NCBI GenBank assembly: GCA_039198765.1
Contig: JBCCTF010000054.1
Coordinates: 1-22,157 of the forward strand
DNA: 22,157 bases
Reading direction: 5' to 3'
DNA from: Parvularcula sp039198765
Lineage (GTDB): Bacteria > Pseudomonadota > Alphaproteobacteria > Caulobacterales > Parvularculaceae
The notes under the pieces: model-generated
What the model saw: the letters and a program-made list of their open reading frames with translations, nothing else
What the model was told of the DNA's origin: nothing
The model's database searches: none
In this document: positions 7,217-15,330 of the stretch, one piece after another
Layout: each line of letters opens with the position of its first letter
How positions within the stretch are numbered: position 1 is the stretch's first letter
Position numbers and translations under genes: made by a program

Positions 7217-7246
7217 GCGCGCTGTCCTCTCTGTGACAGCAGGCGC
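7217..7246 (+). terminator. Hairpin directly after the small gene
   Basis: GCGC-GCTGTC (7217-7226) pairs with GACAGC-ag-GCGC (7235-7246), a ten-pair stem with a two-base bulge and an eight-base loop, starting two bases after the TAG. No T run follows, so it is either a weak terminator or an mRNA 3'-end stabiliser. Confidence 0.35.
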
Positions 7247-7383
7247 CATTGAGGCCACAGAGTCACACCTATGGGTTGTAATGCAACCGCCCCGCACAAC
7301 TCTAGCGATTTGTCTCGATTTGGTTCAGCCCATTTTCACCAAGTTGTGTGAATCTCTTCTCGCTGGAAACGGGGAGCGTCGTC

Positions 7384-8187
7384 ATGACCACCATTGCAAG
7401 CTTGGGAATTTCGCGCGGCAACTCGGCGCTGACCCTCTTGAGGAGCACGACGACTCCGCGCCCTGCGAATGTCTCCGCCAACCCGGCTGGTATCAGCGCA
7501 GAAACACGGCCCCAGGTTCCAGGCATCTCGACGGCTGTTGGGACAATCCGCGCCATCCTTGACGAGACCACGCGCGGCCTACCGGCTGAGAAGCCGCTGT
7601 CGGCGGAAGTGGCAACGAACGAAAGCGGCGCAGGCCTTGTGACACAGACAACGGACAAGGTCGCAGACAAAGCACCCGCCTTCACCGTTGAAGACACAAG
7701 CAACACGCCGCTCCCGACCTACACCAAGCCAGCGGCCGAAGGCGCCGGCACACCGGTCAGCGCTGAAGGTTCCGACCTCGGCAAAGCTCTTGAAGAACGT
7801 GGCCAGCTTGGTGCCTCCTCAACCAATGCGCCGACAGCTGGTGGCCTGACCTCGGAAACCGAGGGCAACCCTGCCTTCCTAGATCGCACAGATGCCGGCC
7901 GCGCTGAGGGTTCTGACCTCGGCGGCGCACTTGAAGAGCGCGCGCAACGTGACGCTTCAGTCGCCAGCGGCCTCACTGCCGAAACAGAAGGCAAGCCTGC
8001 CTACCGCGACATCAGCACAGAAGGCCGCGCTGAAGGCTCTGACCTCGGCAAAGCACTGGAAGAGCGCAACCAGCGCCTCGACGTCCGGGGATGGACGAAC
8101 CAGTCAGCTGAGCTTCGCGCTGCGCTGACAGGTGAAGCCCGTGCAGAAAAGCTGGCCTACAGAACAAGCGTCGACATCAAGGCGTAA
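7384..8187 (+). CDS. Hypothetical low-complexity protein with tandem repeats
   Basis: A 267-residue protein from the chosen ATG, which follows GGGGAGCG; an in-frame ATG at 7348 lacks a clear SD. It is rich in Ala, Thr, Glu and Gly, with no convincing signal peptide and no membrane segment. The C-terminal half carries three copies of a unit beginning AEGSDLGxALEERxQ at about residues 127, 174 and 216, with unit lengths of 47 and 42 residues and a second conserved part GLT(S/A)ETEGxPA. The composition suggests a largely disordered chain punctuated by short helices. The family is not recognised. It stands alone between the bioB unit and the tyrA-like gene. Confidence 0.65.
   Translation: MTTIASLGISRGNSALTLLRSTTTPRPANVSANPAGISAETRPQVPGISTAVGTIRAILDETTRGLPAEKPLSAEVATNESGAGLVTQTTDKVADKAPAFTVEDTSNTPLPTYTKPAAEGAGTPVSAEGSDLGKALEERGQLGASSTNAPTAGGLTSETEGNPAFLDRTDAGRAEGSDLGGALEERAQRDASVASGLTAETEGKPAYRDISTEGRAEGSDLGKALEERNQRLDVRGWTNQSAELRAALTGEARAEKLAYRTSVDIKA
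7762..8070 (+). repeat. In-gene tandem repeat, about 2.3 units
   Basis: Copies begin at 7762, 7903 and 8029 (spacing 141 and 126 bases). Each starts with a near-identical stretch coding AEGSDLGxALEER, e.g. CTCGGCAAAGC or its variant. Synonymous differences between copies show that the repeats are diverged, not recent. Confidence 0.75.
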
Positions 8188-8317
8188 CCACCTCGCCAGC
8201 GATAGCCTGACGGCAAACGCACCCTAGCACTCGTCGCGGATCATACCCAGCGGCAGGTGCAACCTTCTGCGAGAATGAGTGATTGCAACCCGCCGAAGGC
8301 TGGTCCTTACTCAGCGA

Positions 8318-9061
8318 ATGACAAAGACTCTTTCCGTGATTGGCGTTGGTGCATTCGGCGCCTTCATGCTGCGCCACGTGACGCCCTATTTCCGGGTGTC
8401 GATTTACGATACCCAGCGGGACCTTACCGACCTCGCTAAGACCTACAACGTGTCGACCTGCAGCCTCGCCGAAGCGGCCGCTTGCGATATTGTTGTCCTC
8501 GCCGTTCCCGTGCGTGCTATTGCTGAGGTTGCCGAGGCCATTCGCCCGCACCTGCACCCCGGACAAATCGTGTTGGATGTGGCCTCGGTCAAAGTGCTCC
8601 CTGCACGGACGTTAGTGGAGCACCTGCCTGAAGACGTGGAGATCATCGGCCTCCACCCCCTCTTCGGACCGCAGAGCGGGAAGACAGGCATCCACGGCCA
8701 GAACATCGCCGTGGTCAACATCAGAAGTCAGGGTACGGAGCGTGTGGAGGCGTTCCTTCGCGAACAGCTCGGCCTCAACGTCATCGCCTGCACCGCGGAA
8801 GAGCACGACGAGCAAATGGCCTACGTCCAGGGCCTCACCCACATGATCGCCCGCGTATTCCAGAACATGGACATGCCCGCGATCAACCAAGAGACCAAAA
8901 CCTTCGCCCTCCTCCGCCAGATGGTCGGCATCGTGAAAGACGACAGCGACGCCCTTTTCAAAGCCATCCAAACAGACAACCCGTTCGTCGATACGACGAA
9001 GAAGAAGTTCTTCGAATCGGTGGAACAGTTGCAGGAAGAGCTTAAGCGAGACCGGCCTTAA
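8318..9061 (+). CDS. Prephenate/arogenate dehydrogenase family protein (TyrA-type)
   Basis: Predicted NAD(P)-dependent oxidative decarboxylation of prephenate (to 4-hydroxyphenylpyruvate) or arogenate (to tyrosine). From ATG 8318 the protein is 247 residues with a Rossmann motif at the very start (G9-x-G11-x2-G14 in IGVGAFG), S90 in DVASVK and H113 in GLHPLFGP, which match catalytic Ser and His of TyrA. The helical C-terminal dimerisation part is shortened compared with 280-310-residue enzymes, and no ACT domain follows. An upstream GTG at 8279 would add 13 residues before the Rossmann fold and is less likely. It is convergent with the lipoprotein genes, with nine bases between. The substrate preference is not decidable. 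Confidence 0.85.
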   Translation: MTKTLSVIGVGAFGAFMLRHVTPYFRVSIYDTQRDLTDLAKTYNVSTCSLAEAAACDIVVLAVPVRAIAEVAEAIRPHLHPGQIVLDVASVKVLPARTLVEHLPEDVEIIGLHPLFGPQSGKTGIHGQNIAVVNIRSQGTERVEAFLREQLGLNVIACTAEEHDEQMAYVQGLTHMIARVFQNMDMPAINQETKTFALLRQMVGIVKDDSDALFKAIQTDNPFVDTTKKKFFESVEQLQEELKRDRP

Positions 9062-9070
9062 TGCCGCGCT

Positions 9071-9622
9071 CTACTGCGCCAGCGCGCCCTCATCGGGTGT
9101 GCACACCGAAGCACAAGCCAGCCGATCCAGTACACCAGCGCTCTCACAAGAGCGAACGCAAGCGTCAAATGACGCACACGGATCATGCATTACGAGCGAT
9201 CCATCGCTCGAAGTGATCGGAGAGGCACATAACCCGTTTCGAACATCCGTCCGTACACGTTGAATTGGCCCCATCTGCGAAAATCCCAGCCACGCACCCA
9301 GCTGGGCGTCAAAAGCACAAACGCCGAAATCTGAGAAGCCAGCCTCACCTCGCGCCGTATCGGCGTAAGCGTTCCTCGGCAAGCAGCGCGCATCTCGCCC
9401 CTCGCGGAACCCGAGCTGGAACAACGAACCTTCCACAAGCTCTCCGCCACAAGCATCTTGGCGCGAAGCGAGCGCCGCCAGCACATCGGGATCACCCGTA
9501 CGCCCGGCTGTATAGCCTTCGGCGAACCAATCGGCAGTTTGGCACACCGAGGGATCCACCCTGCTGGCGCACCCGGAGGCTGCGAGAAAAACCAGCGTAA
9601 GAAAGCCTCCGATCCGGATCAC
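9071..9622 (-). CDS. Lipoprotein, DUF2799-like
   Basis: A 183-residue predicted lipoprotein: signal peptide with lipobox ASGC and lipidated C18. The mature part has the spaced pattern DWFAEGYTAGRTG, then C, then FQLGFREGRDARCLPRNAYADTARGE and FGVC. This resembles DUF2799, a small family of envelope proteins of unknown function. There are several Cys pairs in the C-terminal tail (C-x3-C). The start is GTG at 9622 and overlaps the TGA of the upstream gene (GTGA), so translation is probably coupled. Envelope location is inferred from the lipobox; the function is unknown. Confidence 0.7.
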   Translation of the reverse strand: MIRIGGFLTLVFLAASGCASRVDPSVCQTADWFAEGYTAGRTGDPDVLAALASRQDACGGELVEGSLFQLGFREGRDARCLPRNAYADTARGEAGFSDFGVCAFDAQLGAWLGFSQMGPIQRVRTDVRNGLCASPITSSDGSLVMHDPCASFDACVRSCESAGVLDRLACASVCTPDEGALAQ

Positions 9623-10326
9623 AGCGGCGCCCCAGGCATCGTCCAGAAGAAGAACCGGTGACAGGACTCTTCTAGCTCTTGCGACGGCGCGGTCGCCTTA
9701 CACATTCGGGCCAGCCGCGCCCGCTCCGCCCGGGAATCGCGGACCTCTGGCTGGCGAGCGTCCTCAAAAACATCGATCTGCTCAGCAAGCGATAGCGCCT
9801 CAGCTGCTGCCTCTTCCCGCGCTGGGTGGCTCTGAACTTGTGCCCGTTGCACGATCTCCGTGTAGCGTTGGCGGAGTGTCGCCTCTTCCGGTGTCACCGG
9901 CGCCGGTCTCGTTGCGCTGTTGAGGAACACCAGCATCCGGGCGCGAAACTCTTGCGCTTGCTGCAGGTCCACTTCGCAAGCGCTCAACCGTGACGCCGGC
10001 AATATGAACCCGTTTCTGGGACTGCAAAACCCGGTCCCATAGCCCTCTACGAAGCCCCGCCGCTGCGCAGCGTCCAGCGCAGCATGCTGCTCAGCAGAAT
10101 AATGGACGCAAGCGATCGCATAGTGGTTCAGCCCATCACGCCCCTGCTCAAGAAAAAGATCACCCGCCCCCCGGTAAGAGGCCTGAGACTGCACCAGCCG
10201 GAGGTGCCGCGCGAAACCAGCATCATCTCCAGGTTCGGCGCAGTGGTAGCGCTCGGGCGGCCCGACCTGGGCACAGCCGAACAATACAAGGGCAGCTGCG
10301 AGAGATGCATAGGGACGAACGACCAC
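9619..10326 (-). CDS. Lipoprotein, distant DUF2799-like
   Basis: A 235-residue predicted lipoprotein (lipobox LFGC, C18). The central segment RRGFVEGYGTGFCSPRNGF followed by SACEVD matches the later part of the DUF2799 pattern. A long charged helical tail (about 125-200) is rich in Glu, Ala and Arg and may form a coiled coil. The GTG start at 10326 is the first usable codon preceding the signal peptide. It is the first gene of a two-gene minus-strand unit and shares its stop with the start of the next gene. It is divergent from purL with 99 bases between. The shared domain pattern suggests that the pair arose by duplication and divergence. Confidence 0.65.
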   Translation of the reverse strand: MVVRPYASLAAALVLFGCAQVGPPERYHCAEPGDDAGFARHLRLVQSQASYRGAGDLFLEQGRDGLNHYAIACVHYSAEQHAALDAAQRRGFVEGYGTGFCSPRNGFILPASRLSACEVDLQQAQEFRARMLVFLNSATRPAPVTPEEATLRQRYTEIVQRAQVQSHPAREEAAAEALSLAEQIDVFEDARQPEVRDSRAERARLARMCKATAPSQELEESCHRFFFWTMPGAPL

Positions 10327-10425
10327 GACGTGGATCTAACCTCGAGCGCGCCGCTTTGGCCAGCAGTCCTCAGCAGATCGCGCGGAAGCCTTGCCATTCC
10401 TCCCGCTGCGGGGCATGGCCCTCGG

Positions 10426-13149
10426 ATGACCCACAGCGCTGAAACCATTGCCGAGCACGGCCTGACCCAGGACGAATACGACCGCTTTTGCACCTCGATT
10501 GGGCGCGAGCCTTCGATGCTGGAGCTGGGTATCGTCTCTGTGATGTGGTCGGAGCATTGCTCCTACAAATCCTCGCGGCGGCACCTGAAGACGCTGCCCA
10601 CCGAGGGGCCGCAGGTGATCCACGGTCCTGGCGAGAACGCGGGCGTGGTCGACATCGGCGATGGGCAGGCCGTGATCTTCAAGATGGAGAGCCACAACCA
10701 CCCCAGCTTCATTGAGCCCTATCAGGGTGCAGCGACCGGCGTGGGCGGCATCATGCGCGATGTCTTCACCATGGGCGCGCGGCCCGTGGCGCTGCTCAAC
10801 GCGCTGCGGTTCGGCGCGATCGATCATCCGAAGACGAAGCATCTGCTCTCCGGCGTGGTGGCGGGCATCGGCGGCTATGGCAATTGCATGGGCGTGCCGA
10901 CGGTGGGCGGCGAAACTGGGTTCGATCCGCGCTACAACGGCAACACTCTCGTCAACGCGATGTGCGTGGGTATTGCGGACACGGATAAAATCTTCCTCTC
11001 CGCGGCGAAGGGCGCAGGCAATCCCGTCGTGTACGTCGGATCGAAGACCGGCCGCGACGGCATCCACGGCGCGACCATGGCCTCCGCTGAGTTCGATGAG
11101 GCGAGCGAAGAGAAACGCCCCACCGTCCAAGTCGGCGACCCGTTCATGGAGAAACTCCTGCTCGAAGCATGCCTTGAGCTGATGGCCGAAGACGCGATCG
11201 TCGCGATCCAAGACATGGGCGCAGCTGGCCTCACGTCATCGTCGGTGGAGATGGCGTCGGGCGGGTTGGCGCAAGGCGAAGGCGGACTTCACCTCAAGCT
11301 CGACGACGTTCCTCAGCGTGAGGACGGTATGACAGCCTACGAAATGATGCTGTCCGAGAGCCAAGAACGTATGCTGATGGTTCTGAAGCCTGGCGCAGAA
11401 GACAAAGCGCGTGCCATCTTTGAGAAATGGGAAGTCGACTTCGCCGTCATCGGCCACACCACGGACAGCGGGCGTTTGGTGATCGAGCATAAAGGCGAGG
11501 TCGAGTGCGACTTGCCCCTCGGTCCCCTCGCCGACGAAGCGCCCAACTATGACCGTCCGCAGGCTGATCTTACGCCCCCCGCACCGCTTGAGGATCCGTC
11601 TGCGACCTTCACCGATGTGCAGGTTCACCTGACGAAGGGCGAAAGAGACCTTGAGGAAATCGCAGATGCACTGGTCTCGGAGACACTTAAAGGACAAGAT
11701 GGCGTCGGCGCAGTTGGTGTTTCCCATGGCGTCAGCACGCTGACCATCCATGCGCGCACGGCGTTCGGCGCCGATGCTGGAGCGCTCGAAAGTTTCAAGA
11801 CTTCAGCGACGAACCTTGAGACAGCAGGCGCCGTGACCAAGGTTCGGGTTGAAGACGAGACGGTCGAGGTGAACCTCGCAAACAGCCCAGGCGGCGATAC
11901 GATGCTCCTGGCGCTCAGCAGGCTGATGGCTTCGCCAGAGCTTTGCTCACGACGGTGGATCACGCAGCAGTACGACCACACGGTCATGGCCGACACGCTC
12001 ATCACCGGCGGGGACGCATCGGTTGTGCGGGTACACGGAACAAACAAAGCACTTGCGGTGAGCGCGGACTGCACCCCGCGCTATTGCACCGTCGATCCTG
12101 TCGCGGGCGGGAAGCAAGCCGTGGCTGAGGCGTGCCGGAACCTCTCCGCCGTCGGAGCAGAGCCGCTGGCCATCACCAATTGCCTCAACTTCGGCAACCC
12201 GGAAAAGCCTGAAATCATGGCGGGTTTCGTGGGCTGTATTAAAGGTCTAGGCGAAGCGGCAGCAGCGCTGGGCGCCCCTGTCGTCTCGGGCAACGTCTCG
12301 CTTTATAACGAGACGGACGGGGCACCGATCCCCCACACTCCAGCGATTGGCGCTGTTGGTCTGCTTACGGATCTTTCAAAGCGCGCCACAGTTTCCGCGA
12401 TGAACAACGGCGATGCCTTAGTCGCCATAGGCGTGACACGCGGACACCTGGGGCAGTCCCTCTACCTGCGCACCCTGTTCGGTATCGAAGAAGGCGCCCC
12501 GCCTGCTGTCGATCTCCAGCTTGAGAGCAAAACTGGTGCGTTCATCCGCAAACAGATTGAAGACGGCAACGTCACCGCTGTCCATGATGTTTCTGACGGT
12601 GGCCTCCTGGTCGCCGCATCTGAGATGTGCCTTGCATCCGGTATGGGCGTCGCGCTCACCACGGCGATCAGTCAACGGAAGGCTGCCTTTTGGTTTGGCG
12701 AAGACCAGGCGCGATACCTCTGTGCGATGCCCGCCGACACGGCCGATACTTTCGTCCTGAAGGCCGCGATGGCTGGCCTGCAGGCGAGCCGTTTGGGCAT
12801 TTTCGGCGGAGAGGATATCATCCTGGACGGCGATGACCGCCTGCCCGTTGCCACCCTTTCAGCGATGCATGAAGCGACGCTGCCTGAACTCTACCGCCTT
12901 GAGGAGGACCGCCTGATGCCGATGAAAGAGAGCGAAATCAAAGACATGATCCTCGCCGCGATGCCTGATGCTGAGATCGAGATCGAAGACCTCGCAGGCG
13001 ACGGTGACCACTACCGTGCACGGATCACCTCTGCCGCGTTCAACGGCCTCAACCGGGTGAAGCAGCACCAGCTCGTCTACCGTGCCCTTGGCGGCAAGAT
13101 GGGCGACACCCTCCACGCCCTCGCGCTGGAGACCTCGCCGAAAGACTAG
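10426..13149 (+). CDS. purL: Phosphoribosylformylglycinamidine synthase PurL fused to a BolA domain
   Basis: FGAM synthase, ATP-dependent step 4 of purine synthesis, using ammonia from PurQ. It is 907 residues against about 740 for small-type PurL. Residues 1-385 are the first AIRS half, with WSEHCSYKS (His44) and ESHNHPS (88-94). About 390-488 is extra sequence I do not recognise. The second half resumes at ASPELCSRRW and includes GNVSLYNETDG and DVSDGG. After HEATLPELYR a six-residue link runs straight into BolA (831-907) with no stop. ATG 10426 is chosen because the protein then starts like other PurLs; the open frame upstream is antisense to the lipoprotein gene. The SD is poor. PurL identity is certain; the fusion could reflect a sequencing indel. 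Confidence 0.93.
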   Translation: MTHSAETIAEHGLTQDEYDRFCTSIGREPSMLELGIVSVMWSEHCSYKSSRRHLKTLPTEGPQVIHGPGENAGVVDIGDGQAVIFKMESHNHPSFIEPYQGAATGVGGIMRDVFTMGARPVALLNALRFGAIDHPKTKHLLSGVVAGIGGYGNCMGVPTVGGETGFDPRYNGNTLVNAMCVGIADTDKIFLSAAKGAGNPVVYVGSKTGRDGIHGATMASAEFDEASEEKRPTVQVGDPFMEKLLLEACLELMAEDAIVAIQDMGAAGLTSSSVEMASGGLAQGEGGLHLKLDDVPQREDGMTAYEMMLSESQERMLMVLKPGAEDKARAIFEKWEVDFAVIGHTTDSGRLVIEHKGEVECDLPLGPLADEAPNYDRPQADLTPPAPLEDPSATFTDVQVHLTKGERDLEEIADALVSETLKGQDGVGAVGVSHGVSTLTIHARTAFGADAGALESFKTSATNLETAGAVTKVRVEDETVEVNLANSPGGDTMLLALSRLMASPELCSRRWITQQYDHTVMADTLITGGDASVVRVHGTNKALAVSADCTPRYCTVDPVAGGKQAVAEACRNLSAVGAEPLAITNCLNFGNPEKPEIMAGFVGCIKGLGEAAAALGAPVVSGNVSLYNETDGAPIPHTPAIGAVGLLTDLSKRATVSAMNNGDALVAIGVTRGHLGQSLYLRTLFGIEEGAPPAVDLQLESKTGAFIRKQIEDGNVTAVHDVSDGGLLVAASEMCLASGMGVALTTAISQRKAAFWFGEDQARYLCAMPADTADTFVLKAAMAGLQASRLGIFGGEDIILDGDDRLPVATLSAMHEATLPELYRLEEDRLMPMKESEIKDMILAAMPDAEIEIEDLAGDGDHYRARITSAAFNGLNRVKQHQLVYRALGGKMGDTLHALALETSPKD
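12901..12918 (+). promoter_or_regulatory. Internal SD and ATG for BolA inside the purL frame
   Basis: GAGGAGG (12901-12907) lies eight bases before ATG 12916, the natural BolA start. A TGA at 12900-12902 is present in a shifted frame, just where a separate purL would be expected to stop. This looks like a former purL-stop/bolA-start junction and could still drive internal initiation. Confidence 0.65.
12916..13149 (+). other. bolA: BolA domain, C-terminal part of the purL frame
   Basis: These 77 codons encode a complete BolA-family protein: EIEDLAGDGDHYRARITS and the hallmark FNGLNRVKQHQLVYRAL, with His51 of the HQxVY motif. BolA proteins pair with monothiol glutaredoxins in iron-sulfur cluster handling. 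In many alphaproteobacteria bolA is a separate gene right after purL and is followed by grxD; here it is in frame with purL and no grxD follows. It may be made as a fusion, as a free protein by internal initiation, or both. Confidence 0.85.
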
Positions 13150-13181
13150 AGCCGTCAGGTGGGGTTGAGAGGGGTTCAGCC

Positions 13182-13889
13182 ATGACCGGACGCGAATCCA
13201 TTGGCGTTCAAGGCCTTGTTGAAGATGTCCTTGGACTGAACATCCGTGGTCTGAAAACGATCCGTGATAGTGTCATCGCGCCGCGTAAGGTTGCCGACGC
13301 CGCCCGCGATTTTGACTGGCTGGGGGTCTACACCCCGTCGATCAGGATCGGTTTCTTCCTCCTCTCAGCGCTTTCCCTTTTGCGATTCATCTGGGCACCC
13401 GAGGACGGACAGTTCTTCGAGTTTCTGAAATCACAGGTCGCACAGGCCGAAAGCGGACAGTCCCTTTCGGAAGACGAGACCTCGGAGCTGATCGACCGTT
13501 ATTTCGCCGTCTACGTGGCCGCACTCCCCTTCACACACCTGATAGGGCAAGCACTCGCTGCGCTCTGCTTGCCGATCTGGGGAGCGGGAACGAGCGTCGT
13601 TGTCCGGTTGCGGTTACACTACGCGGCAACGATCCCTGGCCTGACGGCAGGGTTCTTTCTCCTGGTTCTGTTTGCTTTCGCCTCGACCGCCAACGAGTTG
13701 CTGATCTTGCAAGGCGCCTCATTTCTAGTCGCCATGGGCTTCGACACCACAACCAGCTTCCGAATGCTCCCGCAGACAAGCTTCTGGGCACGCGCCTGGC
13801 GTGCCATCGTGTTCGGGATCACCGCTACGCTCTTCGGACTTGTCACATCGGTCGGAACGTCGATCGTGACGTCGATGATTACGTTCTAA
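13182..13889 (+). CDS. Hypothetical integral membrane protein
   Basis: A 235-residue protein with a soluble N-terminus (1-50) and about four hydrophobic segments near 53-70, 107-140, 148-170 and 205-232. The opening GLKTIRDSVIAPRKV followed by a membrane domain recalls DUF3667-like proteins lacking the zinc ribbon, but the likeness is weak and I do not assign a family. It starts 32 bases after the purL-bolA stop, with GAGAGGGG upstream, in the place where grxD is common in relatives. It converges on degQ with eight bases between. There is no functional clue beyond membrane location. Confidence 0.7.
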   Translation: MTGRESIGVQGLVEDVLGLNIRGLKTIRDSVIAPRKVADAARDFDWLGVYTPSIRIGFFLLSALSLLRFIWAPEDGQFFEFLKSQVAQAESGQSLSEDETSELIDRYFAVYVAALPFTHLIGQALAALCLPIWGAGTSVVVRLRLHYAATIPGLTAGFFLLVLFAFASTANELLILQGASFLVAMGFDTTTSFRMLPQTSFWARAWRAIVFGITATLFGLVTSVGTSIVTSMITF

Positions 13890-13897
13890 ACCGACGC

Positions 13898-15211
13898 CTA
13901 CGGACGAAGCGTCTCGTAAAACAGCGCGTCTCCGCGACGGACCAGAATCTTGACTGGCCCAGAACGCGCCTCGCGGAGCTCACCGAGATGGCTGCTCATC
14001 GCCTCCACCGTGGTCGTCTCGTCCCAACCCACCTCGAGGATCACGTCACCGGGACGGAGGCTGTTGCCGGTCAGGTGATGGCTCACGCCCGTGACCACCA
14101 CACCTTCAGTACCGGCTGGCAGGTTGTATTGCTTGGCAAGCGCCGCAGAGACCGTCTGCACCGTCATGCCAGCGATCTGCGTGCCCGTCCGTTGGGTGGG
14201 TTCGTTCGTAGCCTGAGCAACCCGCTCAGCACGAGTGACCAGCGTCACGGCGATCGTCTCGCGCTGGCCCTGACGGTTCACGATAACCTCGACCGGCTCA
14301 CCAATCGGCGAGTCGGCAATGATCTGCGTCAGCTGACGACGGCCTTTTACGCGCTCACCGTTGAACGACAGCACGATGTCGCCCGCCTCCAGGCCAGCAG
14401 CGGCGGCCGGTCCATCGCTCACAGCAATGCCCGTGACCACAGCACCTTCGCGGCGGCGCAGGCCATAGCGCTCGCGGGTGTCGCTATCGACGTCCTCGAG
14501 ATATGCGCCGAGATAGCCGCGGGTGGTGAAGCCGTCTTTGATCAGTTGACCGATGACCGGGGCTGCCACCTCAGAAGGGATGGCGAAGCCCACACCGACG
14601 CTGCCGCCGGTCTGGCTGAAGATCACCGTGTTCACACCGATCACGCGGCCGCGACGGTCGAACAGCGGACCGCCTGAGTTGCCGCGGTTGATGGCGGCAT
14701 CAGTCTGGATGAACTTGTCATAGAGCCCCGCGCCGATGTCCCGGCTCTGACCGGAAATGATCCCTGCACTGACAGAGCTGCCAACGCCGAACGGATTGCC
14801 AATGGCCAGCACCCAATCGCCCACGCGCGCTGTCTCGCTGTTGCCAAAGCGCAGGGCATTGAACTTCCGGTCGGGGTCCGTGATCTCAAGCACCGCGAGG
14901 TCCGTCTCCACGTCCTTACCGCGCACGGTCACATCATACTGCATGTCATCGCCGAAGGTGACGATCAGCGCCGTGGCGTCGTTGATCACATGGTTGTTGG
15001 TGACGATCAGGCCCGCTTCGTCGATCACAAAGCCTGAGCCCAGAGCCCGAGGATCCGCATTCGGACCCGCCGCGACCGTCGACACATTGACCACCGACGG
15101 CAGCACACGATCGGCCAGCTCCGCAAAGCTATCGGGCGTTGCCTTCGCCGGAACCCACGTAAGCGCGGCGACAACGACGATGCGACAAGCAATGGCGACG
15201 ATGCGATTCAT
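13898..15211 (-). CDS. Periplasmic serine endoprotease, Do/DegQ type
   Basis: HtrA-family protease acting on misfolded envelope proteins. It is 437 residues: signal peptide (1-24, cleaved near AKA/T), trypsin-like domain with triad H74 (TNNHV), D104 (ETDLAVL) and S179 (GNSGGPL), then two PDZ domains (about 240-325 with GYLGAYLEDV opening and SDGPAAAAGLEAGD; about 345-437). Two PDZ domains place it with DegP/DegQ, not the single-PDZ DegS. The catalytic LA loop region after VAAGPNADP is very short, like compact DegQ forms. The gene is divergent from the FMN leader, and an inverted repeat lies just upstream. Confidence 0.92.
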   Translation of the reverse strand: MNRIVAIACRIVVVAALTWVPAKATPDSFAELADRVLPSVVNVSTVAAGPNADPRALGSGFVIDEAGLIVTNNHVINDATALIVTFGDDMQYDVTVRGKDVETDLAVLEITDPDRKFNALRFGNSETARVGDWVLAIGNPFGVGSSVSAGIISGQSRDIGAGLYDKFIQTDAAINRGNSGGPLFDRRGRVIGVNTVIFSQTGGSVGVGFAIPSEVAAPVIGQLIKDGFTTRGYLGAYLEDVDSDTRERYGLRRREGAVVTGIAVSDGPAAAAGLEAGDIVLSFNGERVKGRRQLTQIIADSPIGEPVEVIVNRQGQRETIAVTLVTRAERVAQATNEPTQRTGTQIAGMTVQTVSAALAKQYNLPAGTEGVVVTGVSHHLTGNSLRPGDVILEVGWDETTTVEAMSSHLGELREARSGPVKILVRRGDALFYETLRP

Positions 15212-15227
15212 AACCCAGACCCCAGAT

Positions 15228-15243
15228 AACCAGACTCCTGGTT
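15228..15243. promoter_or_regulatory. Inverted repeat upstream of the degQ-type gene
   Basis: AACCAG (15228-15233) and CTGGTT (15238-15243) are perfect inverted arms with a four-base centre, 17 bases before the protease start codon. It could be an operator or a 5'-UTR hairpin. No known factor is assigned. Confidence 0.35.
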
Positions 15244-15288
15244 AACCCATAACCTCTTAAGGAAAAAGACACCTTTGCCGCGCCCCGC

Positions 15289-15317
15289 TTGCCACAGGGC
15301 CGCGGGAGGCTTAGTTC
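15289..15317 (+). promoter_or_regulatory. Putative promoter of the riboflavin operon
   Basis: TTGCCA (15289-15294) and TAGTTC (15312-15317) are separated by 17 bases and would start transcription near 15324, just before the riboswitch P1 stem at 15331. The match to a housekeeping promoter is moderate. Confidence 0.4.
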
Positions 15318-15330
15318 TGCGGTGACATAG

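Noticed and set aside
7273..7290. GGTTGTAATGCAACC palindrome as an operator for the repeat-protein gene
   Set aside because: It is short (five-base arms), about 100 bases from the start, with no promoter recognised beside it; chance occurrence is likely.
10084..10425. N-terminal extension of PurL by 114 codons
   Set aside because: The stretch is antisense to the lipoprotein gene and unlike any PurL; the family N-terminus begins at the ATG at 10426.
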